A stretch of DNA of 64,000 bases from Bacteroidaceae bacterium (GCA_017408685.1 JAFQUE010000094.1:1-64000); one strand, 5' to 3'. Shown: positions 1-9,279, counted from the first letter of the stretch. Notes: a model not told the origin generated them from the letters alone. Translations and numbers: made by a program.

Positions 1-200
1 TTTCCACCAAATTCACAATGCGCATTTTGCCGTTTTCCACCAAATTTTTCACATTTTTTGCTGTGTCTGGGTAAGCATGCCCAATCGGAATTTTGCGCGG
101 AAATTACATCTCTTACAAAGAGATGTGAAAACAGTGCGGCAGAACCGCACCGGATATTTAATAAGGTATATCTAAATTGTTAACCTAATATTAATTACAA
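1..200. other. Leader region of the first gene with two small hairpins
   Basis: No gene is visible here. A short direct repeat (tttccaccaaatt) occurs at about 2-14 and again at about 36-48. Two adjacent hairpins follow. The first has 9-bp arms at 106-114 and 118-126 with loop aca. The second has 6-bp arms at 134-139 and 145-150 with loop cagaa. An AT-rich stretch then leads into the ATG at 201. The hairpins probably lie in the 5' leader of the large secreted protein gene. No convincing promoter pair was found. Confidence 0.4.
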
Positions 201-3188
201 ATGAAAAGATTTACTTCTTTAATGTTGACACTGCTTTTTGCAGTTACAACATTTGCGCAGACACTCCCTGCGACAGACAAAAGCTTTACCATCACAACTA
301 ACGGACGCGGTGGTTTGGCAGCGAATGACGACGCTACAGCATGTGTTGGATTTAACAACATCGCTGTTTCAAGCGAAGAGCAGAAGAACTTTGCATTCAT
401 TCAGTATGATGGCAATGTTTATCTCTACAATGTATGGGCTAAGAAGTTCATGCAGAAAGATGGTACGCTTTCTGCAACTCTGCCCATAGATAACATTCAG
501 GTTACAAATCTCGATGGTGGCAATTACTTCTTTAAGTACGATGAGAGTCATGTTGTAAACCTTGGTGGTTCTTCTCAGCTTGCTATTAACAATTGGGGTA
601 GCAGTACTTGGGGCTCTGTTGACGCAGGCAACACATTCATATTGACAGAGGTTGCCGATTTTGACCCAACAGATGCTATTGCAGTTTTGGATAACTCATA
701 CACAATTACTTATGATTTCCAGTACAATGGCGAGACTGTTCATAAACAGGTGACAAAAATTGCTGTCGGTGATGTATATCCTGCCTTTACATATGTGCTT
801 CCTTACGGTGTTACAGCAAATGTTCCTGATGGTGCTCCAACAGCAAACGAGACTGTGGTTATCACATGTACGCTTGACGAATCTGTTCTTCCTTTCACCG
901 TTTCTACATTGGAGAATGACGGTTCATTCGGTGAGGGTATGCACTGGTACACTTTGACACTTCGCCAGGCCGACCTTACATACGATGCTGCAAGCAACAA
1001 GAGCTTCGCTGCTAATGTTGCGGCAAAATCACCTGCAAACTTCTACGCTTTCACAGGTAACCCCTTTGACGGCTATAAATTGTTCAACTATGTAGCAGGT
1101 CCTTCAAAGATTGCCTGGAGCGAAAACGTTGATGACAGCGGTACGGCCATTCCTTTTACAGAATTGACAAGTGTTACAGACAATACCGATTGGCTGTTGT
1201 TTGCTAATAACGATGGTTACACTTTGCGTCGTGAAGACCATGACAATGGCTATATAAACAGCCGTAACGGTGCTTTGTCTTATTGGATTTCCGGTTGGGC
1301 TGCAACAGATGACGGTAGTCGTCTTACTATCGATGAGGTGACAGATGAAGTGTTGGCTGGTTTTATCGAAGATTATAAGACAGTTACAAACGCTACACTT
1401 GACGAGTGGGCAAATCTTTCTGTTGTATTCGATGCAGGGCTCATTGCTACTGCAAAAGCTGCAGTCTCTGCAGTTGAGGCAAACGGCATTGCTACTTTTG
1501 CTACAATTGACTCTAAATTGACCAATGTAACAGACGCTGTTGCTGCAAAGAAGTTCACTTTCCAAACAACAGCAACTGATAACAAACGTAACGGTGTATG
1601 GGTATCGGCAAATGCATCAACAATGAAGGCTATCGGCGCTGATGCTCAGGGCTATAACTCACTCTGGAGCCTGCAACATGCCGGTGGTACATCGTTCTAC
1701 ATGTACAATGAATTGAACAAAGTATATATGGGCGCTCCAAGTAGCAACTGCCCGCTCACCGAAACCCCTTCTGCAGCATATACATTTGAGATAGTTGATG
1801 CAGAAAATAGCATCGTTGAGATGCACACCAACGGCGAGACAATGCATGCATCAAACCACGATGATGACAAGCTTCTCAACTACGACCAAGACGAGGATGC
1901 TTCTCGCTGGTACATCAACTCTATCGACGGTCTTACTGGCGAGGAAATTATAGCCCTCGATGCATTGCTAAAGGCGTATAACGCAAAGGCACATTATGCT
2001 GATGCTGTAATGGGTGACGGCCTTGGAGAGTACACAGGTAATAAGGATGCTATTGTAGCTGCACTTCCAGCAGCAGAGGCTATCGTTTCTAAGACACTTG
2101 CGGAGCAGGCTGTTTTGGACATCAATGATGTCACTGCTGCAACAACAGCATTGGACAATGCGGAGGCTCTTGTTATCAACATGCCAGAGGCGGGCAAGTA
2201 CTACCGCATTAAGGGTGCTTGCAATGCAACACTTGCAAACTACTATATCACCGGCAACACAAATGCTGATGGCGGTAGAATTGCATGTAAGGCCGAAGCA
2301 GATGCTTCTACAATCTACTACTATAACGATGGCAAACTGCTTGCATATAACAGCGGTCTTTACATTGGCTTGAGTTCAAACCACTGGACATTCTCAACTG
2401 TCGACGGTTCAAAAGCTGCTTCTGATATAACATTTGCTGGTTCTCCACGCGTGGCAGGTGCTTACACTGTCAAATCAGCTGGATATTATTTGCATTACTA
2501 TGTTTATAGCGAAACTGTTGAACTTAACCGCTGCTCAGACGACATTCACGCAGAACATGACTGGACACTTGAGGAGGTTACAGAACTTCCTGTAGCAGTT
2601 TCTGCAGCTGGTTATGCAACATTGTATGCTCCTGTAGCACTTGAAGTTGCTGATGATGTTAAGGCATACACTGTTACAATCAACGGTGAATGGGCTACAC
2701 TGAATGTAATTGAAAATGGTGTTATTCCTGCAAAAACAGGTGTTGTTATTGCCGGTGCTAATGGCGAGGCTGCAGTTGAGGATACTTACAACTTTACAAT
2801 CACAACATCTGAGCCATTTGCCGGCGAGAATGCCCTTGACGGTACAGTTGCTGCAGCACATGTAACTGAGGATGCTTATGTACTCAGCTACATCGATACA
2901 GATGAGGATGGTGTTAAGGATGAGGTTGGTTTCTACATTGCAACAAAAAATCAGGCAGAAAACACTGCATTCCTTAACAACAGTCACAAGGCATATTTGC
3001 CTGCAGTTGCTGGTTCTGCAAATGTTGCTTCTTACAGCTTCCGTTTCGGCGAGGGCACAACAGGCATTGACCAGATAACAGAGAACAGAGAACAGAGTAC
3101 AGTTATCTATGACCTCACAGGCCGTCGCGTTGAGAACCCAAGCAATGGTATCTACATCATCAACGGCGTAAAGGTTTTGGTTAAGTAA
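201..3188 (+). CDS. Large secreted protein with T9SS-like C-terminal end
   Basis: This 995-residue protein has a Sec signal peptide (MKRFTSLMLTLLFAVTTFA, cleavage near residue 19). It ends with YDLTGRRV at residues 970-977 and GIYIINGVKVLVK at the terminus, the pattern of type A type IX secretion sorting domains in Bacteroidetes. It is therefore predicted to cross the outer membrane and be surface-attached or released. The body shows several beta-rich modules with YYYNDGKLLAYNSGLY-like phrases that resemble ricin-type or carpet-like beta repeats, a helical Ala-rich segment at about residues 610-690 that recalls FIVAR modules, and a later module with the phrase SAAGYATLYAPVALEV that is common in Prevotella surface proteins. 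No catalytic domain was recognised. PorX and SprE/PorW genes in the same window fit a working T9SS. Substrate and function are unknown. Confidence 0.85.
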   Translation: MKRFTSLMLTLLFAVTTFAQTLPATDKSFTITTNGRGGLAANDDATACVGFNNIAVSSEEQKNFAFIQYDGNVYLYNVWAKKFMQKDGTLSATLPIDNIQVTNLDGGNYFFKYDESHVVNLGGSSQLAINNWGSSTWGSVDAGNTFILTEVADFDPTDAIAVLDNSYTITYDFQYNGETVHKQVTKIAVGDVYPAFTYVLPYGVTANVPDGAPTANETVVITCTLDESVLPFTVSTLENDGSFGEGMHWYTLTLRQADLTYDAASNKSFAANVAAKSPANFYAFTGNPFDGYKLFNYVAGPSKIAWSENVDDSGTAIPFTELTSVTDNTDWLLFANNDGYTLRREDHDNGYINSRNGALSYWISGWAATDDGSRLTIDEVTDEVLAGFIEDYKTVTNATLDEWANLSVVFDAGLIATAKAAVSAVEANGIATFATIDSKLTNVTDAVAAKKFTFQTTATDNKRNGVWVSANASTMKAIGADAQGYNSLWSLQHAGGTSFYMYNELNKVYMGAPSSNCPLTETPSAAYTFEIVDAENSIVEMHTNGETMHASNHDDDKLLNYDQDEDASRWYINSIDGLTGEEIIALDALLKAYNAKAHYADAVMGDGLGEYTGNKDAIVAALPAAEAIVSKTLAEQAVLDINDVTAATTALDNAEALVINMPEAGKYYRIKGACNATLANYYITGNTNADGGRIACKAEADASTIYYYNDGKLLAYNSGLYIGLSSNHWTFSTVDGSKAASDITFAGSPRVAGAYTVKSAGYYLHYYVYSETVELNRCSDDIHAEHDWTLEEVTELPVAVSAAGYATLYAPVALEVADDVKAYTVTINGEWATLNVIENGVIPAKTGVVIAGANGEAAVEDTYNFTITTSEPFAGENALDGTVAAAHVTEDAYVLSYIDTDEDGVKDEVGFYIATKNQAENTAFLNNSHKAYLPAVAGSANVASYSFRFGEGTTGIDQITENREQSTVIYDLTGRRVENPSNGIYIINGVKVLVK

Positions 3189-3281
3189 AATTTTACTTGT
3201 TCGCTAAATATTAATTTTAGACATAAGTACATAAGAACATAAGTCCTATGGCTCGAAACCAATAATAAAACAAATTTAGTG

Positions 3282-3310
3282 AACTGCACACAAGCAGTTT
3301 GTGTGCAGTT
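3282..3310 (+). terminator. Hairpin downstream of the secreted protein gene
   Basis: Twelve-base-pair arms (aactgcacacaa at 3282-3293 and ttgtgtgcagtt at 3299-3310) enclose the loop gcagt. A T-rich but interrupted stretch follows. It lies about 95 nt after the stop at 3188, so it is a probable terminator for that gene. Confidence 0.55.
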
Positions 3311-3331
3311 TCATTAAATCTGTTTTATAAA

Positions 3332-3365
3332 AATGCACCTTGGTGCATTGCAACGGAATCGTTGC
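3332..3365 (+). promoter_or_regulatory. Pair of small hairpins before the 57-residue peptide gene
   Basis: Two hairpins sit back to back: 3332-3349 (aatgcacc, tt, ggtgcatt) and 3350-3365 (gcaacg, gaat, cgttgc), followed by ccggttt. The leader of the gene at 201 has a similar paired arrangement followed by ccgg. They are probably in the 5' leader of the gene at 3458. A role in mRNA stability or translation is an inference. Confidence 0.35.
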
Positions 3366-3457
3366 CCGGTTTCACAAGAATCTGCATTTTACAATCTTTT
3401 TGTTCTTCTGTTCTTCTGTCAAAAAAACAATAACAAGAAAAACAATTATACAAGAAT

Positions 3458-3631
3458 ATGAAAAAGACTTATATTTCACCTCTTATGTCAGAGGTAAACG
3501 TTGAGGCAACCAACATGCTTGCTGCTTCATTGGGAATAAACAGCGATGAAAATAAATCAGTAGATACCTCAGTAAGTGGTCAGCAACTCGATGGCGGCCG
3601 CCGCGGTTCATGGGGTGACCTTTGGCAGTAA
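3458..3631 (+). CDS. 57-residue peptide, MKKTYISP...RGSWGDLW type
   Basis: A small reading frame starts at ATG 3458 and ends at TAA 3629-3631. It begins MKKTYISPLMSEVNVEA, has a hydrophobic patch NMLAASLG at residues 19-26, an acidic-to-polar middle, and a distinctive C-terminus RRGSWGDLWQ. There is no classic signal peptide. Short proteins with this overall layout (MKKTY-I-P start, LLAAS-like patch, aromatic and Gly-rich WGDLW-like end) occur widely in Prevotella and Bacteroides and are normally annotated hypothetical; this is recalled, not searched. The start is supported by an A-rich upstream tract and by the strong hairpin beginning 9 nt after the stop. It follows a T9SS-type cargo gene on the same strand. 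Function is unknown; a secreted, processed or modified peptide is possible. Confidence 0.7.
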   Translation: MKKTYISPLMSEVNVEATNMLAASLGINSDENKSVDTSVSGQQLDGGRRGSWGDLWQ

Positions 3632-3640
3632 TTTGACTAT

Positions 3641-3692
3641 TGCAGATAACGAAAAATGGAGAGCGCATGCTCTCCATTTTTCGTTATCTGCA
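3641..3692 (+). terminator. Perfect 24-bp-stem hairpin after the small peptide gene
   Basis: Arms 3641-3664 and 3669-3692 are exact reverse complements and enclose the 4-nt loop gcat. The stem contains an A-run on one side and a T-run on the other (gaaaaatgg and ccatttttc), so it can act in either direction. It begins 9 nt after the small peptide stop. Confidence 0.7.
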
Positions 3693-4032
3693 CTTGAATT
3701 GCCGCCTTTATTATACCCCTCCGTCCTTTCGGCCACCTCCCCTAAGGGCAGGGGAGGAATATGCCCGACTTGGCAATCATAGCAATAGTAATCTCAAAGA
3801 AAAACCGGCACTATCTAAAACACAGCAAACAACCGTTCAGGCAGCGGAAACAGGATAAAAGCTGTTTGAGCGGTGGATATCAGCGTTGTTGTTATTGCGT
3901 GGAAAGCGAGTTCTTTTATCCCCGATGGCTGAACGAAAAGTTGTTTGCGAAAAGCAACTGCCGGCCGAATGCTCGCCACGGCGGCATGAGCGAAAGGCTG
4001 TTGCGACTGTTTTTGCAGTGCCGGGCCTTTTC

Positions 4033-4054
4033 GTTCTTTTGGGCCCAAAAGAAC
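4033..4054. repeat. 22-nt perfect palindrome
   Basis: The sequence gttcttttggg is followed directly by its exact reverse complement cccaaaagaac. It sits in the gene-poor stretch and has no nearby gene to terminate, so it is more likely part of a dispersed non-coding repeat. Confidence 0.5.
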
Positions 4055-4410
4055 ATGATAGAACGATTACAAAAAGAATATACGACAACAGTTTAAGGGT
4101 AAATTGTATTGAAGAATATAAGACTTATATCTATTCCCATTACCATGTCCTCATAATAGTATCTCCTCAACCTTTTACGTTGAGCCGTTTTAGAGGTTCT
4201 TACTCGCTTTTGCTCGTCTTGTATTCTACGGCAGTCATCAACCTTGATTGTTTACTTGAATTTTTCTTCAACTCTTGCTTTTTGAAATTACTCTTGCAAT
4301 GATTGTTGTTTGGCGTGAAAAGTCCTGCGTCTTTAGATGCTTCGCTCTGCTCCGGCATGACAGGTTCGCGTGACCTTTCACTGCTCGTGTTATCGAAGCC
4401 TGTGGCTTTT

Positions 4411-4459
4411 ATCTGTACTCTGTTATCTGTTATCTGTACTCTGTTATCTGTACTCTATT
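4411..4459 (+). repeat. Short tandem repeat, unit atctgtactctgtt
   Basis: Two full copies of the 14-nt unit atctgtactctgtt, one half copy (atctgtt) between them, and a third copy ending in ctatt lie head to tail, about 90 nt upstream of the aspartokinase gene. It is too short and too irregular for a CRISPR array. Confidence 0.6.
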
Positions 4460-4489
4460 TTCAGTTCTGTGTTTGAATTTATATGGTGG

Positions 4490-4524
4490 TTTGTTTTTTC
4501 AATGGCGTAAAAACTGTAAATTTG
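4490..4524 (+). promoter_or_regulatory. Possible promoter of the aspartokinase gene
   Basis: TAAATTTG at 4517-4524 fits the Bacteroidetes -7 box TAnnTTTG. A TTTG at 4490-4493 lies 23 bp upstream, a little wider than the usual 19-21 bp. The ATG is 26 nt downstream of the box. Confidence 0.4.
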
Positions 4525-4549
4525 CGACTTGAATATCAGAGAATAGCAA

Positions 4550-6988
4550 ATGAAAGTAATGAAATTCGGCGGGACTTCTGTTGGTTCCGTAAACAGCATA
4601 CTGAATCTTAAGTGTATTGTCGAGAAGGCTGCGGCCGAGGAACGGGTGATTGTGGTAGTGTCGGCACTGGGCGGCATAACCGACAAGTTAATAAAGACTG
4701 CCAACATGGCGGTAAGCGGCGACGCGGGGTTCAATAGCGAGTTCCAGGAGATTGTGGCGCGTCATCACGACCTTGTAAATGCCGTGATAACGTGCGAAGA
4801 GAAACGCACTGCCCTTCTGCAGGAGATTGATGTGTTGCTCAATGAACTGAACAATATATATCAAGGCCTTGCACTCATTAACAACCTCACAGCAAAGTCA
4901 GAAGCAACTATTGTGAGTTATGGCGAAAGGATTTCGAGCCGCATTGTCACAGCACTCATCGACGGTGCCGTGCGCCTGAATGCACGCCGTTTCATAAAGA
5001 CCGAGACCAAGCATGGCAAGTATATACTTGCCGACGAGGTCACCGACAGGCTCATTCATGAGCAGTTCGACAACTGCACCGAAAGGGTTGTGGTTGTTCC
5101 GGGTTTCATTGCACAGGACAAGGACAATGAGGAAATCACCAACCTTGGACGTGGCGGAAGCGACTACACGGCGGCCGTGCTTGCAGCAACGCTGAAAGCG
5201 AGTTGCCTTGAGATATGGACCGATGTGGACGGTTTCATGACCGCCGACCCGCGGGTGATAAACAATGCCTACACAATAGGGCACTTGAGTTATGTTGAGG
5301 CAACCGAACTCTGCAACTTCGGCGCAAAGGTTGTGTACCCGCCGACAATTTACCCGGTATTCAAGGCCAATATCCCAATAAGGATAAAGAACACCTTCAA
5401 CCCCGAGGCTCCGGGCACCGTGGTCGACGACCATAGCGAGGATGAGGGAAGACTCATCAAGGGTATCTCGAGCATTAACGACACCGACCTGCTCACTGTT
5501 CAGGGACTTGGCATGGTGGGTGTTGTAGGTGTGAACCAGCGCATTTTCCGCGCTCTTGCCAATGCCGACATAAGCGTGTTCCTTGTAGCCCAGGCCTCAT
5601 CGGAGAACAGTACATCGCTTGGATTGCGCCACGTAGACGCCGTGAAGGCCTGCGAGGTGCTGAACCGCGAATTCGAGAAGGAGATTTCAATGGGTCTTAT
5701 GGAGAGCGTGCGCGCCACATCGGACCTCTCCACTGTAGCCATAGTGGGCGAGAACATGCGCCACAACGCGGGTATCATTGGGAAGTTGTTCCAGACACTG
5801 GGCCGCAACGGTATAAACGTCATTGCATGCGCCCAGGGCGGGCAGGAGACGAACATATCGTTTGTCATCGACTCCAAACTGTTGCGTAAGACACTGAACG
5901 TTATACACGATTCATTCTTCTTGTCGGAGTACAAGGTGCTGAACCTCTTCATCTGCGGTATTGGCACAGTGGGCGGCAGTCTCATAGAGCAGATTGCCTC
6001 TCAACAGGAGAAACTGAAGAAGGAGCACAGTCTTAAACTCAATATTGTGGGCATTGCCAACAGCCGCCATGCGATATTCGACCGCGAGGGACTTGACCTC
6101 ACCGATTACCGCACACGCCTGAAGGAGAGCAAGGAGAGCAACATAAAGCAGTTGAGGGACGATATAATACACATGAACATCTTTAACCCGGTGTTTGTAG
6201 ACTGCACTGCCAATGGTGAGGTCGCGTCGATATATGCCGACCTGCTGTCGCACAACATAAGCGTTGTTGCAGCCAACAAGATAGCCTCATCGGGCGACTA
6301 CGCGACATATTGCAGGCTCAAGCAGATTGCCCGCCAGCGCAACATAAAGTATCTGTTCGAAACGAACGTAGGTGCCGGCTTGCCTATCATAAATACAATC
6401 AACGACCTTATAAACAGCGGCGACAAGATTCTGAAGATTGAGGCTGTGCTGAGCGGCACGCTAAACTTCATATTCAATGTGCTGAGCGGCGATGTGCCCA
6501 TGAGCGAGGCTGTGCGCCTGGCTCAGGAGAAGGGTTACAGCGAACCCGACCCACGTATAGACCTGTGCGGAAAGGATGTGATAAGAAAACTTGTCATTCT
6601 GGCGCGCGAGGCGGGATATGCAATAGAGCAGGAGGATGTGACTGCAAACCTTTTCATTCCGCAGGAACTGTTCGACGGCACATTGGAGAATTTCTGGGCA
6701 AAGTTGCCTCAACTCGACGCTCAGTTCGAAGAGGAGCGCAAGCAACTCGTTGCCGAGAAGAAGCATTGGCGTTTCATTGCCCGATATGAGAACGGCAAGG
6801 GCAGTGTGGCGCTGAGCAAGGTCGACGAGCGTCACCCGTTCTATCATCTCGAGGGCAGCAACAACATCATTCTGCTCACCACGGAGCGTTATAAGGAGTA
6901 TCCTATGCTCATTCAGGGTTACGGCGCCGGCGCAAGCGTTACCGCAGCGGGCGTGTTTGCCGATATAATGAGAATAGCGAATATCTGA
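4550..6988 (+). CDS. thrA: Bifunctional aspartokinase / homoserine dehydrogenase
   Basis: This 812-residue enzyme catalyses the first step of the aspartate pathway (aspartate to aspartyl phosphate) and the later reduction of aspartate semialdehyde to homoserine, feeding threonine, methionine and, through the first step, lysine. The kinase signature KFGGTSVGS is at residues 5-13. A DVDGFMTADPR motif lies near residues 225-235. Two ACT-type regulatory segments follow (about 310-460). The dehydrogenase half starts near residue 464 with the dinucleotide-binding motif FICGIGTVGGS. Length matches the usual fused enzyme of about 810-820 residues. The start at 4550 gives the kinase motif at the very N-terminus. 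The threonine genes thrB and thrC often follow in Bacteroidales, but here the next gene is convergent, so thrA stands alone. Feedback inhibition by threonine is likely from the ACT domains. Confidence 0.95.
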   Translation: MKVMKFGGTSVGSVNSILNLKCIVEKAAAEERVIVVVSALGGITDKLIKTANMAVSGDAGFNSEFQEIVARHHDLVNAVITCEEKRTALLQEIDVLLNELNNIYQGLALINNLTAKSEATIVSYGERISSRIVTALIDGAVRLNARRFIKTETKHGKYILADEVTDRLIHEQFDNCTERVVVVPGFIAQDKDNEEITNLGRGGSDYTAAVLAATLKASCLEIWTDVDGFMTADPRVINNAYTIGHLSYVEATELCNFGAKVVYPPTIYPVFKANIPIRIKNTFNPEAPGTVVDDHSEDEGRLIKGISSINDTDLLTVQGLGMVGVVGVNQRIFRALANADISVFLVAQASSENSTSLGLRHVDAVKACEVLNREFEKEISMGLMESVRATSDLSTVAIVGENMRHNAGIIGKLFQTLGRNGINVIACAQGGQETNISFVIDSKLLRKTLNVIHDSFFLSEYKVLNLFICGIGTVGGSLIEQIASQQEKLKKEHSLKLNIVGIANSRHAIFDREGLDLTDYRTRLKESKESNIKQLRDDIIHMNIFNPVFVDCTANGEVASIYADLLSHNISVVAANKIASSGDYATYCRLKQIARQRNIKYLFETNVGAGLPIINTINDLINSGDKILKIEAVLSGTLNFIFNVLSGDVPMSEAVRLAQEKGYSEPDPRIDLCGKDVIRKLVILAREAGYAIEQEDVTANLFIPQELFDGTLENFWAKLPQLDAQFEEERKQLVAEKKHWRFIARYENGKGSVALSKVDERHPFYHLEGSNNIILLTTERYKEYPMLIQGYGAGASVTAAGVFADIMRIANI

Positions 6989-7004
6989 CGAAGGACATAA
7001 CCCT

Positions 7005-8315
7005 TTACAGGAAGTTCTTTATGAATATATAAAGAATAAGCACGGGGGTAATGTAGCGGAGCATGAACAGGATTACAGGGGTGAGCCTGCGGTTGCATGT
7101 ACCGTTGTTGGTGAGTTCGCTCTTCATGAAATCCTTCTTCATGAACCACATGACCATTATACAGGTGAACATGGCGCCGAGCGGCATGAGCACATTGGCT
7201 GTTATGTAATCGAATAAGTTGAAGAAGTCGATACCGAAGAGGCTGAAAAAAGTTACCGCGCTCAACACTATCGAGATTACGGTCGTGAGCATTGCCGCCT
7301 TTTTGCGTGTGAGGCTGAACTCCTCGGCAAAATAGGCTGTGAGCACCTCGTGGAACGATATTGTGGATGTGAGCGAGGCCAAAATAACTAACAGGAAGAA
7401 GATTGCCGACCACACTGCCGCCAGGGGCAGTCCTTTGAAGATTTCGGGCAGGGTAACGAAAACAAGCGCAGGACCTTCGGTCGGTTGCAGACCTGCACTG
7501 AACACTGCGGGGAAGATTACAAGGCCGGCAAGCACAGAGACAAGCAGGGTGAGTACAGAGACATTGAATGCGGTTGAAACCATATTGTTGTCCTGTTTGA
7601 AGTAGGAAGCATAGGTTACCATGCAGCCCATACCCACCGAAAGGGAGAAGAAGGCCTGACCTATCGCCATCATAATGGTCTCGGCCTTGAAAGCCTCGGC
7701 AAAGTCGCAGGAGAGAAAGAACCTGTAGCCCTCGGACGCACCCGGCATGAATGCAACCCTCACAGCCATTATCACAAGGATAATGAGCAACAGCGGCATC
7801 ATGAACTTGGCGGCTTTTTCAATACCTTTTTCAACTCCACGCGACACAATGAAATGGGTCATGAGAATGAATATTATTGCACACAGCAACGGTTTCCATG
7901 AACCCTGAAACACATCGAACTGCTCCTTGAAGGTGAGCGGCGAACCGAAGATTCCGCCGGTTAACGAATTCACGAAATATTCGAGTGACCAACCTGCAAT
8001 GATGTAGTAGTAGCCCGAGATGAGCAGTGCGCCAAGCACACCGCTGTAACCCAACCAACTCCAACGCTTGGAGAGGGTGCGGAAAGCACCCACAGCATTC
8101 TTCTTCGTGCTGCGGCCTACAGCAAATTCGGCAAGCATTGCAGGAATGCCTACCACAAATATACTCAGGAGAAAGACGAGCAGGAATGCTGCCCCACCGT
8201 GCTTGCCGGCGATGTAAGGGAAACGCCACAAGGCGCCCAGTCCAATGGCACTGCCCGCCGCTACCAATATGACACTCAACTTGCCCCCGAACGAGGCTCT
8301 TGGCTGTTCACTCAT
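7005..8315 (-). CDS. Sodium-dependent transporter, NSS/SNF family
   Basis: This 436-residue inner-membrane protein belongs to the neurotransmitter:sodium symporter family, whose bacterial members (LeuT, MhsT, TnaT) take up amino acids with sodium. The TM1 signature GSAIGLGALWRFPYIAGKHG lies at about residues 17-36, with the unwound-helix region used for sodium and substrate binding. About eleven to twelve hydrophobic segments follow, ending with YITPVLILYIFIKNFL. At 436 residues it is of the shorter bacterial type. It lies 33 nt downstream of the diaminopimelate dehydrogenase gene on the same strand, so the two are probably cotranscribed. The substrate cannot be told from sequence; an amino acid is most likely. 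It converges on thrA with only 16 bp between the stop codons and no hairpin in the gap. Confidence 0.88.
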   Translation of the reverse strand: MSEQPRASFGGKLSVILVAAGSAIGLGALWRFPYIAGKHGGAAFLLVFLLSIFVVGIPAMLAEFAVGRSTKKNAVGAFRTLSKRWSWLGYSGVLGALLISGYYYIIAGWSLEYFVNSLTGGIFGSPLTFKEQFDVFQGSWKPLLCAIIFILMTHFIVSRGVEKGIEKAAKFMMPLLLIILVIMAVRVAFMPGASEGYRFFLSCDFAEAFKAETIMMAIGQAFFSLSVGMGCMVTYASYFKQDNNMVSTAFNVSVLTLLVSVLAGLVIFPAVFSAGLQPTEGPALVFVTLPEIFKGLPLAAVWSAIFFLLVILASLTSTISFHEVLTAYFAEEFSLTRKKAAMLTTVISIVLSAVTFFSLFGIDFFNLFDYITANVLMPLGAMFTCIMVMWFMKKDFMKSELTNNGTCNRRLTPVILFMLRYITPVLILYIFIKNFL

Positions 8316-8348
8316 AACAGATTTATTCTATAGTAAGGGGCACTTGCC

Positions 8349-9248
8349 TTATACAAGGTGTGCAATGTGCTCCTCCCTATCGCCATGCAACAGGTCGATT
8401 AGCGGAATTTCAATCATGGTGTAGCAACCGGGAGCCTGGCGCATGGTTGCACGCGCACAGCACACAAGCACCTGGGCGGTGAGAGCCGGGTTGTTTATTC
8501 GCATATTGAACTCGAACAACTGGTTCTGCGTAACGCCCGACACGCCCTTGCGGGTGAGGTTCACGCCGTGACCCATGTCGAGCAGGGCGTCGACCGAAGG
8601 AACCTGTTTCACATGCGTTTCGTCGTTAACGAAGTAAGGGTCGGCCTTGATGGCAGCCGATACCTGGCCGAAGTCATAACCCTCTTCGAGTTCAATGTAT
8701 ACCATGCGACGGTGTATTCCCGTACCAACAGGAATTGTCATTGAAAGTGCCGCCTTCACGCCTTCGATGGCTTTCACTGCCACTGTATGGCCCATGCTCA
8801 TGCCGGGACCGAAGTTGGTGTATGTTATGCCCTTGGGGGCGATAGCCTCAAGCAGAGTGCGCACTACAGAATCGCTTCCCGGGTCCCAACCGGCCGAAAT
8901 GATTGAAACGGCATTGCCGGCCTCGGCACTCTCGCCCAATGAACGGCGCAGGTCAAGAATCTTTGAATGGATATCGAAACTGTCGACGGTGTTTATTCCA
9001 AGTGCAAGTATGTCCTTGGCATACTTCTCCACACTGCGTGTGGGGGTCGAGAGGATTGCGACATCGACATCGCCCAGTTCGCGTATGTCTTTTACCACAT
9101 TATATCCTTCAAGTTCCGCGGGCAGGTTCTCGGCACCCGAACGGCGCACAATGCCGGCAACTTCAAAGTCGGGCGCAGCAAGCAGCGCCTGAAGCGTATA
9201 TTTACCTATATTGCCATAACCTACGATGGCTGCTCTAATCTTTTTCAT
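8349..9248 (-). CDS. ddh: Meso-diaminopimelate D-dehydrogenase
   Basis: This 299-residue enzyme performs the NADPH-dependent one-step amination of tetrahydrodipicolinate to meso-diaminopimelate for lysine and peptidoglycan synthesis. The N-terminal Rossmann motif is [18 protein letters not shown]. Later blocks typical of the family are [22 protein letters not shown] and [13 protein letters not shown]. The frame stays open upstream to 9302, but the start at 9248 ([13 protein letters not shown]) is chosen because it places the Rossmann motif at the N-terminus and gives the normal family length. A TATCTTCG box at 9272-9279 lies inside the rejected extension and can serve as the promoter. It probably forms an operon with the downstream sodium symporter. 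Confidence 0.93.
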   Translation of the reverse strand: MKKIRAAIVGYGNIGKYTLQALLAAPDFEVAGIVRRSGAENLPAELEGYNVVKDIRELGDVDVAILSTPTRSVEKYAKDILALGINTVDSFDIHSKILDLRRSLGESAEAGNAVSIISAGWDPGSDSVVRTLLEAIAPKGITYTNFGPGMSMGHTVAVKAIEGVKAALSMTIPVGTGIHRRMVYIELEEGYDFGQVSAAIKADPYFVNDETHVKQVPSVDALLDMGHGVNLTRKGVSGVTQNQLFEFNMRINNPALTAQVLVCCARATMRQAPGCYTMIEIPLIDLLHGDREEHIAHLV

Positions 9249-9271
9249 GGTGCAATTTGTTTTAGACAGCG

Positions 9272-9279
9272 CGAAGATA
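9272..9279 (-). promoter_or_regulatory. Probable -7 box for ddh
   Basis: On the minus strand the sequence reads TATCTTCG, a close fit to the Bacteroidetes -7 consensus. It is 23 nt upstream of the chosen ddh start. No good TTTG partner is visible about 20 bp further upstream. Confidence 0.45.

Larger units (their letters stand above)
3693..4549. other. Gene-poor stretch with repeats and palindromes
   Basis: No reading frame here has convincing protein character. Visible elements are a cctcccct-agggcaggggagg inverted motif at about 3735-3756, a 22-nt perfect palindrome at 4033-4054, a cttcgctctgctccggcatgac phrase at about 4341-4362, and a tandem repeat at 4411-4459. The first three kinds of phrase are, from memory, common intergenic repeats in Bacteroidales genomes. 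The short open frames on both strands look accidental. The likely promoter of the next gene is at the right edge. Confidence 0.5.

Noticed and set aside
3886..4302. Plus-strand open frame of about 138 codons in the gene-free stretch
   Set aside because: No recognisable domain, overlapped by equally long frames on both strands, and interrupted by a perfect palindrome; more likely repeat-derived non-coding DNA.
4411..4459. CRISPR-like array
   Set aside because: Repeat units are only 14 nt, abut without spacers, and no cas gene is in the window.
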